Assembly: GCA_028287745.1 (NCBI GenBank) | Contig: JAQBPB010000108.1 | Span: forward strand, 1 to 33,765 | Source: Chloroflexota bacterium | GTDB lineage: Bacteria > Chloroflexota > Chloroflexia > Chloroheliales > Chloroheliaceae | DNA: 33,765 nt | Direction of reading: 5' to 3' | Part shown: in pieces, positions 9,024-17,157 of the stretch | Position numbering within the stretch: the first letter of the stretch is position 1 | How the letters are laid out: every line of letters starts with the position of its first letter | Made by a program: the position numbers and the translations under genes | The notes under the pieces: model-generated | What the model was told of the DNA's origin: nothing | The model's input: only the letters and a program-made list of their open reading frames with translations | The model's database searches: none

Positions 9024-9163
9024 TCCAAGCTGCTCCAGGGGTTTTACTTAAATAACCATTGACTTTATGCACAAAGTAACTTATCTTTTATACAAATCAA
9101 TGTTACTTATTAAACTCAATACTCTGTCTTCAGGCATATCCTGGTATTATAAGGAGAAACCTT

Positions 9164-10228
9164 ATGAACAACTTAACGGGACCGGAAGAACCAATCCAGG
9201 GGATGGCTGAAAAGGCAGAATTACGCCAGGAAATAACACCTTTAAGGCAGCGAATCAGCAGGCACAACCGGGTGGGGCTTTATCTTATTCTTACCGCTTC
9301 TATTGTTTTTTTGTTAGCAGCAACAGTGGTGGCAGGCGGTTTTAGATCCAATCCGGTTACGGTAGCTCAGAATGATGTCTCAAAGGTAGCGGTTGTAAAA
9401 TCGATACCCATAAATTACAAAGAATTTGGGACGGGTATCCCCCTTTTGATGCTGCACGGAATGCTTGTTGACCACCACCAGATGGTGGCCGATATGGAAC
9501 CCTTATTCAAAAACCGTTCCGGGTTTCGCCGGATTTACCCTGACCTGCCCGGGATGGGAAAAACCCCGGGACCAGCATCAATCACAAGCAGCGATCAAAT
9601 GCTGGATGTAATGAGCGAATTTATGCAAACAGTTGCTCCCCACCAGCGCTTTGTCGTAGCAGGCTATTCTTATGGCGGGTATCTTGCGCGTGGCCTGGTT
9701 TACAAACAAGGGATTATGCTGGATGGTGTATTACTGGTAGCCCCATTAGTTGAAGCGGAGCCTGCAAAAGTACGCTTGCCGCCCTGGAAAATCCTGGTTA
9801 GTGATCCTAAATTTGTGGCTGCCCTGACTCTCCACGAAAAAAACATTTTTCTACCACTAGCAGTCGTACAGAGTATGGAAAACCTGGCGTGGCTGCGCGC
9901 AAACTTTCAACCGGGTTTGGATGCCGCAGACCAAAACTTTATAAATAACCTGTATGCCTCTTATGCCTTTTCATTCCCGGTCAGCCAATTAAAAATACCC
10001 TTTCCTGGGCCAACCCTGATTCTAACCGGCCACCAGGACTCACGTGTTGGCTATCGTGAGGCGGGGGCGCTACTCGACAATTACCCGCGTGGTACCTACG
10101 TGGTATTTGATCGCGCCGGACACTTTTTGTCCTTTGAACAACAGGCCCTGTTTCGATCTCTAACCGGGGAATGGTTGGACCGGGTGGAAGAGTATATTGC
10201 CCAAACTTCTTCTAAAGGGCCAGGTTAA
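9164..10228 (+). CDS. Membrane-anchored alpha/beta hydrolase
   Basis: The 354-residue protein starts at ATG 9164 with AAGGAG 7 bases upstream. A cytoplasmic N-terminus (1-36) is followed by one membrane segment (about 38-59), placing the hydrolase domain outside the cell. The fold signatures are the oxyanion motif LMLHGM (HG at 98-99), the nucleophile elbow GYSYGG (Ser169), the acid Asp292 in GHQDSRV, and His320 in DRAGHFLSFE, so the triad is complete. A cap region lies about 195-265. The substrate (ester, lactone or peptide) cannot be told from the sequence. A terminator follows directly, so the gene is probably monocistronic. Confidence 0.88.
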   Translation: MNNLTGPEEPIQGMAEKAELRQEITPLRQRISRHNRVGLYLILTASIVFLLAATVVAGGFRSNPVTVAQNDVSKVAVVKSIPINYKEFGTGIPLLMLHGMLVDHHQMVADMEPLFKNRSGFRRIYPDLPGMGKTPGPASITSSDQMLDVMSEFMQTVAPHQRFVVAGYSYGGYLARGLVYKQGIMLDGVLLVAPLVEAEPAKVRLPPWKILVSDPKFVAALTLHEKNIFLPLAVVQSMENLAWLRANFQPGLDAADQNFINNLYASYAFSFPVSQLKIPFPGPTLILTGHQDSRVGYREAGALLDNYPRGTYVVFDRAGHFLSFEQQALFRSLTGEWLDRVEEYIAQTSSKGPG

Positions 10229-10245
10229 TATATAGTTAGTTGGTG

Positions 10246-10280
10246 GCCCGCCCCGGGGTTTCCAGGGCGGGCTTTTATTT
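10246..10280 (+). terminator. Rho-independent terminator of the alpha/beta hydrolase gene
   Basis: GCCCGCCC (10246-10253) pairs perfectly with GGGCGGGC (10265-10272) around an 11-base loop, followed by TTTTATTTT. It begins 18 bases after the hydrolase stop codon. Confidence 0.85.
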
Positions 10281-10441
10281 TGCCCCGGTACGGCTATTCC
10301 GGTAAGCCTATAATATAAATTTATAGTACAAACCGGAGAAAATTTACAATAAATACTATTGGTAAGGTATAAGCTAATGTTTTATAATTGATAATAGTTT
10401 TGTAATGACCCCTTAAAAACATAATAAGAAAGAAGATAGGT

Positions 10442-12265
10442 TTGGCTACTAAAGGAGTTCTTGAACAGTATCCCAAAACCCATCGTCCTACAAAAACAAC
10501 GCAGCTTGCGCGGGTTTCTTTCATCTTCGTACTGGGGTTCTTTATTCTTTTCCAGCCGGAAACATCTATGCCGGTTTCAGCCGGGGCCGGGGCCGTCCGG
10601 GCGGCGCTCCCACCAATTCCGCCTGGCGCAAGCGAGGCGCTTGTGGTCCAGGTTCCAACTTCGATGCAGTACAGCCCTTTTGATACTCCTCGCACCCTTT
10701 ATGTCCCACCGGGTTTTAGTATCGCCGTGTATGCCAGGCTAGGCGGAGCCCGGTTTATGGCCGTGACACCCAACGGCGATTTGCTGGTTTCGCAGCCCTT
10801 TAGCGATCAAATCTCACTCGTCAGGCCCAACCCCGCGGGCGACCCGATAGTTTCCACTTTTGTGAGCGGCTTGCGCAAGCCCCACGATATGGTTTTCCAC
10901 GTCATAAACAACATTACCTATTTATATGTGGCCGAGTCTCACCAGGTAGTCCGCTATGTCTATACCTATGGCGCGACCACTCCCGGCGCCCGCCAGTTAA
11001 TAGTAGAGAAGCTGCCTGACGCCAGTTCTGCGGAATTGGGCGGGAACTACGGGCATCAATTGAAAAATATTGCAATCGGCCCTGACCACAAGTTGTATGT
11101 TTCGATTGCTTCGCGCTCCAATGCCGATATCAGCAGCGCCAGCGGCGACCCCCAGGACGGTTCCACCGACCCTATCCGGGCCACTATCTACCAGTATAAT
11201 GCTAACGGCAGCGGCAAGCGCCTGTATGCCCGGGGCTTGCGTAACGCCGAAGGACTGGCTTTTGTGCCGGGCACCAATATCTTGTGGGCAGCCGTTAATA
11301 ACCGCGACAACACGCCCTGTCCCAGCGCCAATGCCGGGTTTGGCTGTACGAAGGCCGGGGAAGTGCTCGCCAGCTATGTTAACGATCACCCGCCGGAGGA
11401 ATTTACCAGGGTCCGCGATGGCGGCAATTACGGCTGGCCTTTTTGCAATCCGAACCCGGACAGCCCCAGTGGCCTTGAAAATATGCCCTTTGACCGCGAT
11501 TACGACAACAACCGCGACGGCACCAGGCTTAATTGCGATACCGCCGACCGGATTAACAAGGGTATCCAGGCCCATTCCGCCCCGCTGGGTTTAACTTTCC
11601 TGCAAGATACAGCCTTTCCCGCCGCCTACCAGTCGGGGGTAGCTTTAGGTATGCACGGTTCCTGGAACCGCTCGCCCAAGTCAGGTTATAAAATTTTGTA
11701 TTTCCCCTGGGATAGCGCTACCCAGACCCCCGGTAATGAACTTGACCTGGTAAAGGGCTGGATGTTGAACGATACGGGCCAGAGTGTCTGGGGCCGCCCG
11801 GTGGATACTGCCATCGGCCTGGATGGTAGTATGTTTATATCTGACGACCAGAGCGGGACGGTCTATAAAATGACGCCCACTCGCAATGAGGTGGCGAACA
11901 TAACCAAAGCCGGCGACGATGGCTCCAGGGGCACGCTCTCCTTTGCCCTGGCAAATTCACAGTCCGGCGATATCATTACGTTTGACCCTTTACTAAACAT
12001 TTCTAACCCGGCAGCGCGCCTTACATTTAATATTTCGTCCAACCTGCCTGCCCTCAAGGCGGGTGTTACTTTGAATGGCGGCAGTTGTTTGAGCGGGCCG
12101 AGGGTTACTTTTAATGGGCCGGGCGCTCCGGGTAACGGCCTGGTCCTGAACGGTGGGACCACTTTGAAAAACCTGGCCCTGCAAAACTTCCCCGCAAAGC
12201 AACTTGTCGTTAACCGGACCAACGGGCCGAACCGCCTTGGCCCCTGCCTGGTGGTAAAGGGATAA
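10442..12265 (+). CDS. Secreted PQQ-type glucose/sorbosone dehydrogenase-like protein with C-terminal beta-helix-like segment
   Basis: The 607-residue protein has a hydrophobic export segment (about 24-38). Residues about 80-475 match the glucose/L-sorbosone dehydrogenase beta-propeller family, with LRKPHDMVFH, YGHQLKNIAIGPDHKLYVSI, RGLRNAEGLAF, DGGNYGWPFC, GMHGSWNRS and DGSMFISDD. Family members often use PQQ to oxidise sugars; cofactor use here is inferred. The tail (about 478-607) begins GDDGSRGTLSFALANSQSGD, as in the first turn of right-handed beta-helix surface domains, but is short, so it may be a truncated helix. The start is uncertain: TTG 10442 is the first possible codon, has no well-placed ribosome site, and no other ATG, GTG or TTG precedes the signal segment in frame. 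Confidence 0.82.
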   Translation: MATKGVLEQYPKTHRPTKTTQLARVSFIFVLGFFILFQPETSMPVSAGAGAVRAALPPIPPGASEALVVQVPTSMQYSPFDTPRTLYVPPGFSIAVYARLGGARFMAVTPNGDLLVSQPFSDQISLVRPNPAGDPIVSTFVSGLRKPHDMVFHVINNITYLYVAESHQVVRYVYTYGATTPGARQLIVEKLPDASSAELGGNYGHQLKNIAIGPDHKLYVSIASRSNADISSASGDPQDGSTDPIRATIYQYNANGSGKRLYARGLRNAEGLAFVPGTNILWAAVNNRDNTPCPSANAGFGCTKAGEVLASYVNDHPPEEFTRVRDGGNYGWPFCNPNPDSPSGLENMPFDRDYDNNRDGTRLNCDTADRINKGIQAHSAPLGLTFLQDTAFPAAYQSGVALGMHGSWNRSPKSGYKILYFPWDSATQTPGNELDLVKGWMLNDTGQSVWGRPVDTAIGLDGSMFISDDQSGTVYKMTPTRNEVANITKAGDDGSRGTLSFALANSQSGDIITFDPLLNISNPAARLTFNISSNLPALKAGVTLNGGSCLSGPRVTFNGPGAPGNGLVLNGGTTLKNLALQNFPAKQLVVNRTNGPNRLGPCLVVKG

Positions 12266-12283
12266 CCGGGCAGCATAGCCCAG

Positions 12284-12333
12284 ACCAAGCGCACCGGACA
12301 GGCAGCAGGCTGTCCGGTGCGCTTGGTATTTTT
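12284..12333 (+). terminator. Strong terminator after the dehydrogenase-like gene
   Basis: An 18-bp perfect stem (12284-12301 with 12310-12327) encloses an 8-base loop and is followed by ATTTTT. It lies between this gene and the convergent lanM gene. Confidence 0.9.
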
Positions 12334-12344
12334 ACCGGCCCAAA

Positions 12345-15300
12345 TTAATCAAGCAGCAGGCAGTTGGGCAGTTGCAGGGCAGGCCGGGCCAGGCGCAGCC
12401 ATTCATAAGCGACCCCGGTTATTCCCTGCATAAACCCCGGGTGAAAAAGCTGGGAGGGCATCTTTGCGAAAAGGCGGTAGCCTTCCGGCTGGCGGAACTG
12501 TTCCAGCAGTTTTTCCAGCCGGGCCGCCGCTCCCGCCTGCCAATCCGGCCGGTCCCGCCGCCTGGCTGCTTCGGACAGGAAACTAATCTGACCGGCATTG
12601 CCGCAGCATAGATGGTCCACTTCCAGCAGGTCCTGGCCTAGAGTCAGGTTTACGGCCGTTTCCAGGTCTTCTTGCCAGCTTTGATTTTCTTCAACTTCAA
12701 GCATGCCCAGGCGGCTGTACCCGATGCCGGTCGCGCCGTAGCACCACTGGTTATAGAAAGCTGCGCCGGGGTCAAAATCGCCGCTGTCCGGCCAGGTCGT
12801 GCCCTGCCGTTCTAACAGGCGGCGTTCGTACCCGGTGCTTTCGAGGGCCGCCGCCCTGAAATCCACCTGCCCGGTATGGCGGTACAACTGTACCAGGGCG
12901 TAGGCAATCCCGGCTGCGCCGTGTGAGAAGCCAGTCAGCAGGCGGCCATCACTACCCGGCCAGACCCTGAAGCCTTCGGGGCTGGCTACCCGTTTATCTA
13001 AAAGATGCTTGCCGCAGGCCCGGGCCTGTTCCAGGAACCGGGCTTCCCCGGTCCGGCGGTGCAGCGCCAATAAAGTTAAGATGGCCCCGGCCGACCCATT
13101 TATAACGTCCAGTTCGTTATCACGGGCTATAACTTCCGGTGAAATAAGCCCGGCGACTTTACAGGCATCGGCCATAAGGGCTTCATCCCCGGTAAACAGC
13201 CCGATGTTCAGCCAGGTATAGGCCACAGAGCCAAGACCGTTCATGCCGCCGATGTTAATTGGCAGGCTGGCAAGCTGGCCGGGAGTGAGCGCCAGAAAAT
13301 AGTTGCGCCACGAATTAATCGCTTTCCGGCCCATTTCCCCGAAACCCTGGCCGGGGCTGTATTTTTCAAAAGCCGCCAGAAACAGGGCGATTCCTTCTCG
13401 CCCGGTGTACATATTGAACCCAAGCTGGCTGACCTGGTAGCGTTGCAGCGGCGGGTTGAAATTAACCCCAAACCAGACCGGGTGATGACTGGCATTATAA
13501 AAAGTCATTTCCTGAAGTTTCCCGGCCACTGCTTCTACCTGCGAAAGCATTTCAGGCCAGGGCGTCACCCCGGTCTCAACCGGTTTAATAGAGTTGGCCG
13601 TGTCATCCGGCGGCTTTTGATAAAAATATGACCCGGCCAGTCCTGAAGGTGGCCGGACGTGCGGGGCGTAAAAAGCGTAGCGGATTAGTTCAACCTGGCG
13701 GGCCAAATCCGGCTCAGCCAGGTTTTGCAGCTGGGCCATGACCCCGGCATACCCCGAGCGGCCAAAAGCATTTTTAATTTCCCAGCCCGGCCCTAATTCT
13801 ATACTGGTCGAGGTGGTAGAAATATGGAAAAGCGGCACATCCCCATCGTGGAGGGCCCGGTGCTCGGCCTCTACCACCGGCCAGCCGGGCGATTTTTCCT
13901 CTAACTCTAAAAACGGGCGGGCCAGGCCGTCCCACATCAGGCTGCAATCCAGCCCTTCCCGCAGGTATTCCGGCCGGTTGGACTTTAGCAAAAGCTGGAA
14001 ATAGGCCCGGGTGTTTCGCATCAGGTAGCGGGTACGCCGGTCCTTAAACAGGATTAATGGGCCGCTATCGCTCATCAGCTCCTGGCGGTGCGCCCGCAAA
14101 AAGCGGTAGACCGCCTGGAAGCCGCCTTCAACTTCCTCGCGATAGGGGTGAGGATTGACCGGTTTGCCCTGGTACTCCGGCAGGTTAAGCGGTTTTTCAG
14201 GTTTAAGTGGCTCTGAACCCGGGCGCATTTCATCGGTATTCAGGTCAAGCCAGCTGTCAAAAGCGGGCGGTTTCTCCGGGAGGTCATAGCCGCCCAGGCC
14301 GCTGCTGTCGTAGACCTGGCCCTGCCAGCCTCTTTCCAGGGCGGGCAGTAAGCCGGAATTAAGGACAGTCTGGCCGATATTAAGATAACTCCAGGCAATC
14401 AAGTTGCTGTTATCCTCGGACCCGGCATGGAGGGTTTCGCCCGGCCCTTTGTGGGGCGCCATATCGGGCGTAAACAAAGTTTCCATATCTATGGGGATAG
14501 GAAATTCACCGCTGGCTATCAGGTTTTCGTTGTGGTAATCGCTGCCTTTGATGGCGTAAAAAAGGGCCAGCAGCCCGCCTATTCGCTGGAAAAACCGCCC
14601 GATTTCGGCCAGGTCGCGGCAGGGCCGGTGTTCGGCAAACTCCACCCAGCCGTAACCGGGCCTCACCAGAACCGAAAGGGTTCGAAAAGAGGGTACACCC
14701 GGTTCTTGTTTCCGGTTGCACCAATCCAGCAAATTAAAGAAGGCTTCCTCAAGTTCCAGTTCTTTTGGTTTGTAGACCAATCTTAAGCCGGACTGGAAAG
14801 TTAGAATGTTGACAGTCCGGCCCCGGTTATGCCGGTCGGAAATATCCGCTTTAACCGCTAATACCTGGCCTGGCTCCCGTCCCTCGTTAAAAAGGGCGGC
14901 CATTTTATCAATATCATTCGCCAGCCGCTCCAGCAGTTCAAGGGTGGATTCCAGCCAGAAAAGGACAGCCCCGGCCAGCCGGTGGGCCAGGCGGCTGTAT
15001 TCCAGGAAGAACCCGGCCAGGTTTTTATCCAGCATCAGGCGGCAAAAGCGCAGGTAAGCGGCGTTACTCTTTGGTACTGGACTTATCCCGGTATCCGCTG
15101 CCCGGCCTTCAACAGGCGCAAACAAGCGCTCCAAATCGCTGGAAGGGTCCAGGCGCTGCCGTTTTTTAAATATTTGAAATTCGAGGTGAAGCGCCTTTTC
15201 CGCCCGGTAGGCCAGCATTTCCAGCAGATAGCGTTCTAACTCAATCAGGGCTTCCGGGCTTAACAAGCCTATTTTAGTCCCGGCCTGCTGGGAAAGTTTA

Positions 15301-15731
15301 TATTCGGCCAGTTCGACAAAAGGGGCTAAAATTTCTTCAAAGGGCAAGAGGTTTTGGGGATTAAGAAAGGGTGGAGCGGGCCATGTAGCCCGGTCCTGGC
15401 GCTTACCGACCCAACCCAGTAGTTCTTCCAGCAGGTTGGCCCAGGCCGGGAACTCGCCTTCAGGGCCGGTAGGGCCAGGCGCGGGTTCATATGCCGGGCC
15501 CAGGTAGGGCCGGATTGAGTCCAGGGTGTGGCCTTCCCAGGTCAGGCGCTTTTCGAATTTTTGCCAGTCGAGTTTGCAGGTTATTTTGCACCACCCATGC
15601 AGCCTTTTGTGGACTAGGCTATCTTCGGGCGGCGGCACCGGCTTTACGGGGAGCTTTAAGCGTTCGTGCAGGCTGCTGGCTCTAAAGACGATTTTTTTTA
15701 ATATTTCTTTCGAAAAGGGGGTGTCTTTCAT
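12345..15731 (-). CDS. lanM: Class II lanthipeptide synthetase LanM (CCG-type zinc site)
   Basis: The 1128-residue bifunctional enzyme dehydrates Ser/Thr in a precursor peptide and then adds Cys thiols to form (methyl)lanthionine rings. The dehydratase domain (DUF4135, about 230-610) keeps the expected residues: Lys321 in LVYKPKE, the GSDYHNEN motif (D398, H400, N403) and D415 in PIDMETLF. The LanC-like cyclase (about 760-1128) has GFSHGAAG (His937), WCYGATG (Cys997) and LCCGNAG (Cys1042, Cys1043). The third zinc ligand is therefore probably Cys1043 instead of the usual His, as in ProcM-type enzymes. Length is normal for LanM. The ATG at 15731 has a weak AGGG site. It lies 101 bases downstream of the precursor gene on the same strand. 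No LanT lies beside it. Confidence 0.96.
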   Translation of the reverse strand: MKDTPFSKEILKKIVFRASSLHERLKLPVKPVPPPEDSLVHKRLHGWCKITCKLDWQKFEKRLTWEGHTLDSIRPYLGPAYEPAPGPTGPEGEFPAWANLLEELLGWVGKRQDRATWPAPPFLNPQNLLPFEEILAPFVELAEYKLSQQAGTKIGLLSPEALIELERYLLEMLAYRAEKALHLEFQIFKKRQRLDPSSDLERLFAPVEGRAADTGISPVPKSNAAYLRFCRLMLDKNLAGFFLEYSRLAHRLAGAVLFWLESTLELLERLANDIDKMAALFNEGREPGQVLAVKADISDRHNRGRTVNILTFQSGLRLVYKPKELELEEAFFNLLDWCNRKQEPGVPSFRTLSVLVRPGYGWVEFAEHRPCRDLAEIGRFFQRIGGLLALFYAIKGSDYHNENLIASGEFPIPIDMETLFTPDMAPHKGPGETLHAGSEDNSNLIAWSYLNIGQTVLNSGLLPALERGWQGQVYDSSGLGGYDLPEKPPAFDSWLDLNTDEMRPGSEPLKPEKPLNLPEYQGKPVNPHPYREEVEGGFQAVYRFLRAHRQELMSDSGPLILFKDRRTRYLMRNTRAYFQLLLKSNRPEYLREGLDCSLMWDGLARPFLELEEKSPGWPVVEAEHRALHDGDVPLFHISTTSTSIELGPGWEIKNAFGRSGYAGVMAQLQNLAEPDLARQVELIRYAFYAPHVRPPSGLAGSYFYQKPPDDTANSIKPVETGVTPWPEMLSQVEAVAGKLQEMTFYNASHHPVWFGVNFNPPLQRYQVSQLGFNMYTGREGIALFLAAFEKYSPGQGFGEMGRKAINSWRNYFLALTPGQLASLPINIGGMNGLGSVAYTWLNIGLFTGDEALMADACKVAGLISPEVIARDNELDVINGSAGAILTLLALHRRTGEARFLEQARACGKHLLDKRVASPEGFRVWPGSDGRLLTGFSHGAAGIAYALVQLYRHTGQVDFRAAALESTGYERRLLERQGTTWPDSGDFDPGAAFYNQWCYGATGIGYSRLGMLEVEENQSWQEDLETAVNLTLGQDLLEVDHLCCGNAGQISFLSEAARRRDRPDWQAGAAARLEKLLEQFRQPEGYRLFAKMPSQLFHPGFMQGITGVAYEWLRLARPALQLPNCLLLD

Positions 15732-15774
15732 CTAGGCGAACCCTGGGGAACCGGCTGATTGAGTAATTAAAGGC

Positions 15775-15813
15775 GTACCCCGGTGGTAAAGTTGAATATT
15801 ACCGCCAGGGTAC
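15775..15813 (-). promoter_or_regulatory. Hairpin between precursor and lanM, likely attenuator
   Basis: Positions 15775-15789 and 15799-15813 form a 15-position stem with 2 imperfect pairs (one a G-U wobble in the minus transcript) and a 9-base loop. On the minus strand it is followed by GCCTTTAATTA, a weak U-rich tail. It starts about 20 bases after the precursor stop. A leaky terminator here would give more precursor than enzyme mRNA, a common arrangement in lanthipeptide operons. That function is inferred. Confidence 0.6.
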
Positions 15814-15832
15814 GGTACGACTTAAAGGCTTA

Positions 15833-16450
15833 TCAGCCCCTTACCCCGCTGGCCGAGGAGCAAGTACCACAGCCGGACTTGCCGGATTGGGGCGATCCCC
15901 CGGTATTAACGATTTTTATAATTTTTTCCCACAGCCCCGCCCCGGTTACATTATCCAGTTCCTGGTCGCTTATCTCATCTTCTAGCAAGTCTTCCTGACT
16001 CTCAACCCTGGGCTCGTCTTTACGAATAATAATGTGCATGCTGTTAAAGTCTTCCTCGAAAATGCGGAAGTTAATATCTTCGCGGAGCGTGAGGCCGAAC
16101 TCCTCGGTCAGCATATTGCGCGGGTTGCTCATGAGTTTCTCGTGGTAGGCCGGGTCCTTCCAGGCTTTCTTGACCAGCACGCCTTCCAGTGTTTCGTTTG
16201 GCTCAATAGTAATCAGGGCCTTTTCCTGGGGCGGTTTCGGGTTGAAGTTAAGCACAAAGAACATGTCCTTGGGACTCTCTTCGTGAATTTCAAGCTTGAT
16301 AATTTTCGCCAGGTCTGTTCCCAGCTCGTTCTCAAGGACAGCAGCCGGGTTACTTACCAGATCTTTGCGGAAGTCCGGGTCCTTGAGGGCTTTCTCCCAC
16401 AGGTCAAACTTGAAGTCTTCACGCGAATCGAGAGAATTGAGTTTAATCAT
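15833..16450 (-). CDS. lanA: Lanthipeptide precursor with two tandem NHLP leader domains
   Basis: The 205-residue product starts at ATG 16450, where AAGGAG lies 7 bases upstream; a longer frame to 16468 has no such site. Residues about 17-70 (LWEKALKDPDFRKDLVSNP...) and about 92-143 (VKKAWKDPAYHEKLMSNP...) are two copies of the nitrile-hydratase-like leader peptide (NHLP) domain. An acidic stretch (ESQEDLLEDEISDQELDN) leads to VTGAG (168-172), a double-glycine-type cleavage site. The predicted core is about 173-205: an LWEKIIKIVN segment, then a Gly/Ser-rich tail with Cys194 and Cys197 among eight Ser/Thr. The adjacent LanM is the likely modifying enzyme, and at most two thioether rings can form. 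Identity as a modified-peptide precursor is firm; the core boundary and final product are inferred. Confidence 0.92.
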   Translation of the reverse strand: MIKLNSLDSREDFKFDLWEKALKDPDFRKDLVSNPAAVLENELGTDLAKIIKLEIHEESPKDMFFVLNFNPKPPQEKALITIEPNETLEGVLVKKAWKDPAYHEKLMSNPRNMLTEEFGLTLREDINFRIFEEDFNSMHIIIRKDEPRVESQEDLLEDEISDQELDNVTGAGLWEKIIKIVNTGGSPQSGKSGCGTCSSASGVRG

Positions 16451-17053
16451 GATTAATCTCCTTGACATAAAACCGCCGGGGAACCTGCAAATCAGCCTGG
16501 ACCGCCGGGCGGCGCTTTTATCAACGGGTTCTAATAAGGCGTAAAGGCGGACCCCGGCCCAACCGGGTTTCGCGGTTTACCTTAATCTGCCGGGTCCGGG
16601 ACGCCAGGGCGTTTTGTGGACCGGGTATGGAGGATTATCAGGGTAAGAGAGGTAGACTAAAACCGCTTTAACAGGTTATATACAGGCTGGCACCCGGCAA
16701 CGGCGTAAACTTATTGGGCCACCTGAAGGAATTGGGATAGAAGTTTTTATTTATTATTTGCGTAGAATAAAGTTCACCTGTACACAAATCGTACCGTACC
16801 TTCTTAATTTGTGCCGGGCAATGCCGAATCAGGAAATAACCTTATACCTGGGATAATCTAATTATACAGGGTTAAGTGAATATTTCAAGATGTTAAAATT
16901 AAATATTCTTAAGTAACAATAAACGCAGTTTTACCGGGTTTTTACGAGAGTCATTCTTTTTATTATTTATTTAAATGTTATTTATATAGAAGGCGCCAGG
17001 CTAACCGGCGAGGCCTGAAGTGGGTAAGGCTGGATATTCATGGTAATCAGAGC
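16451..17053. other. Upstream region of the lanthipeptide operon
   Basis: The part nearest the precursor (about 16480-16625) is GC-rich and full of inverted repeats, described separately. The distal part (about 16740-17000) is strongly AT-rich and probably holds the promoter, but I could not assign clear -35/-10 boxes. No gene was seen. Confidence 0.5.
16538..16605 (-). promoter_or_regulatory. Candidate structured 5' leader of the lanthipeptide operon
   Basis: Nested complementary arms are visible: GGCGT (16538-16542) with ACGCC (16601-16605), GGACCC (16549-16554) with GGGTCC (16592-16597), and AACCG (16561-16565) with CGGTT (16573-16577). They form a multi-stem fold beginning about 90 bases upstream of the precursor start. 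I could not match it to a known riboswitch class, so a regulatory role is inferred. Confidence 0.35.
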
Positions 17054-17103
17054 AAAAAAAGGGGAGGTATCCGGTGTTATGTTGCCGGATACCTCCCTTT
17101 TTT
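17054..17103. terminator. Bidirectional rho-independent terminator
   Basis: A perfect 13-bp stem (17062-17074 with 17085-17097) with a 10-base loop is flanked by seven A on the left and six T on the right, so it can stop transcription in both directions. It is the probable end of the minus-strand operon 19605-17158. Confidence 0.88.
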
Positions 17104-17104
17104 G

Positions 17105-17143
17105 CCAGACTTTACCGTGATAAACCAGACTTTACCGTGATAA
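17105..17143. repeat. Tandem direct repeat, 19 bp twice, 20-bp period
   Basis: CCAGACTTTACCGTGATAA occurs at 17105-17123 and 17125-17143, between the terminator and the stop codon of the small anchored protein gene. It looks like a recent local duplication in a 3' untranslated region. Confidence 0.7.
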
Positions 17144-17157
17144 GGCGGTTAGTCAGG

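Noticed and set aside
10997..11575. Long minus-strand frame inside the dehydrogenase-like gene
   Set aside because: It is a shadow of a well-supported plus-strand gene with clear family motifs; its translation has no recognisable motif.
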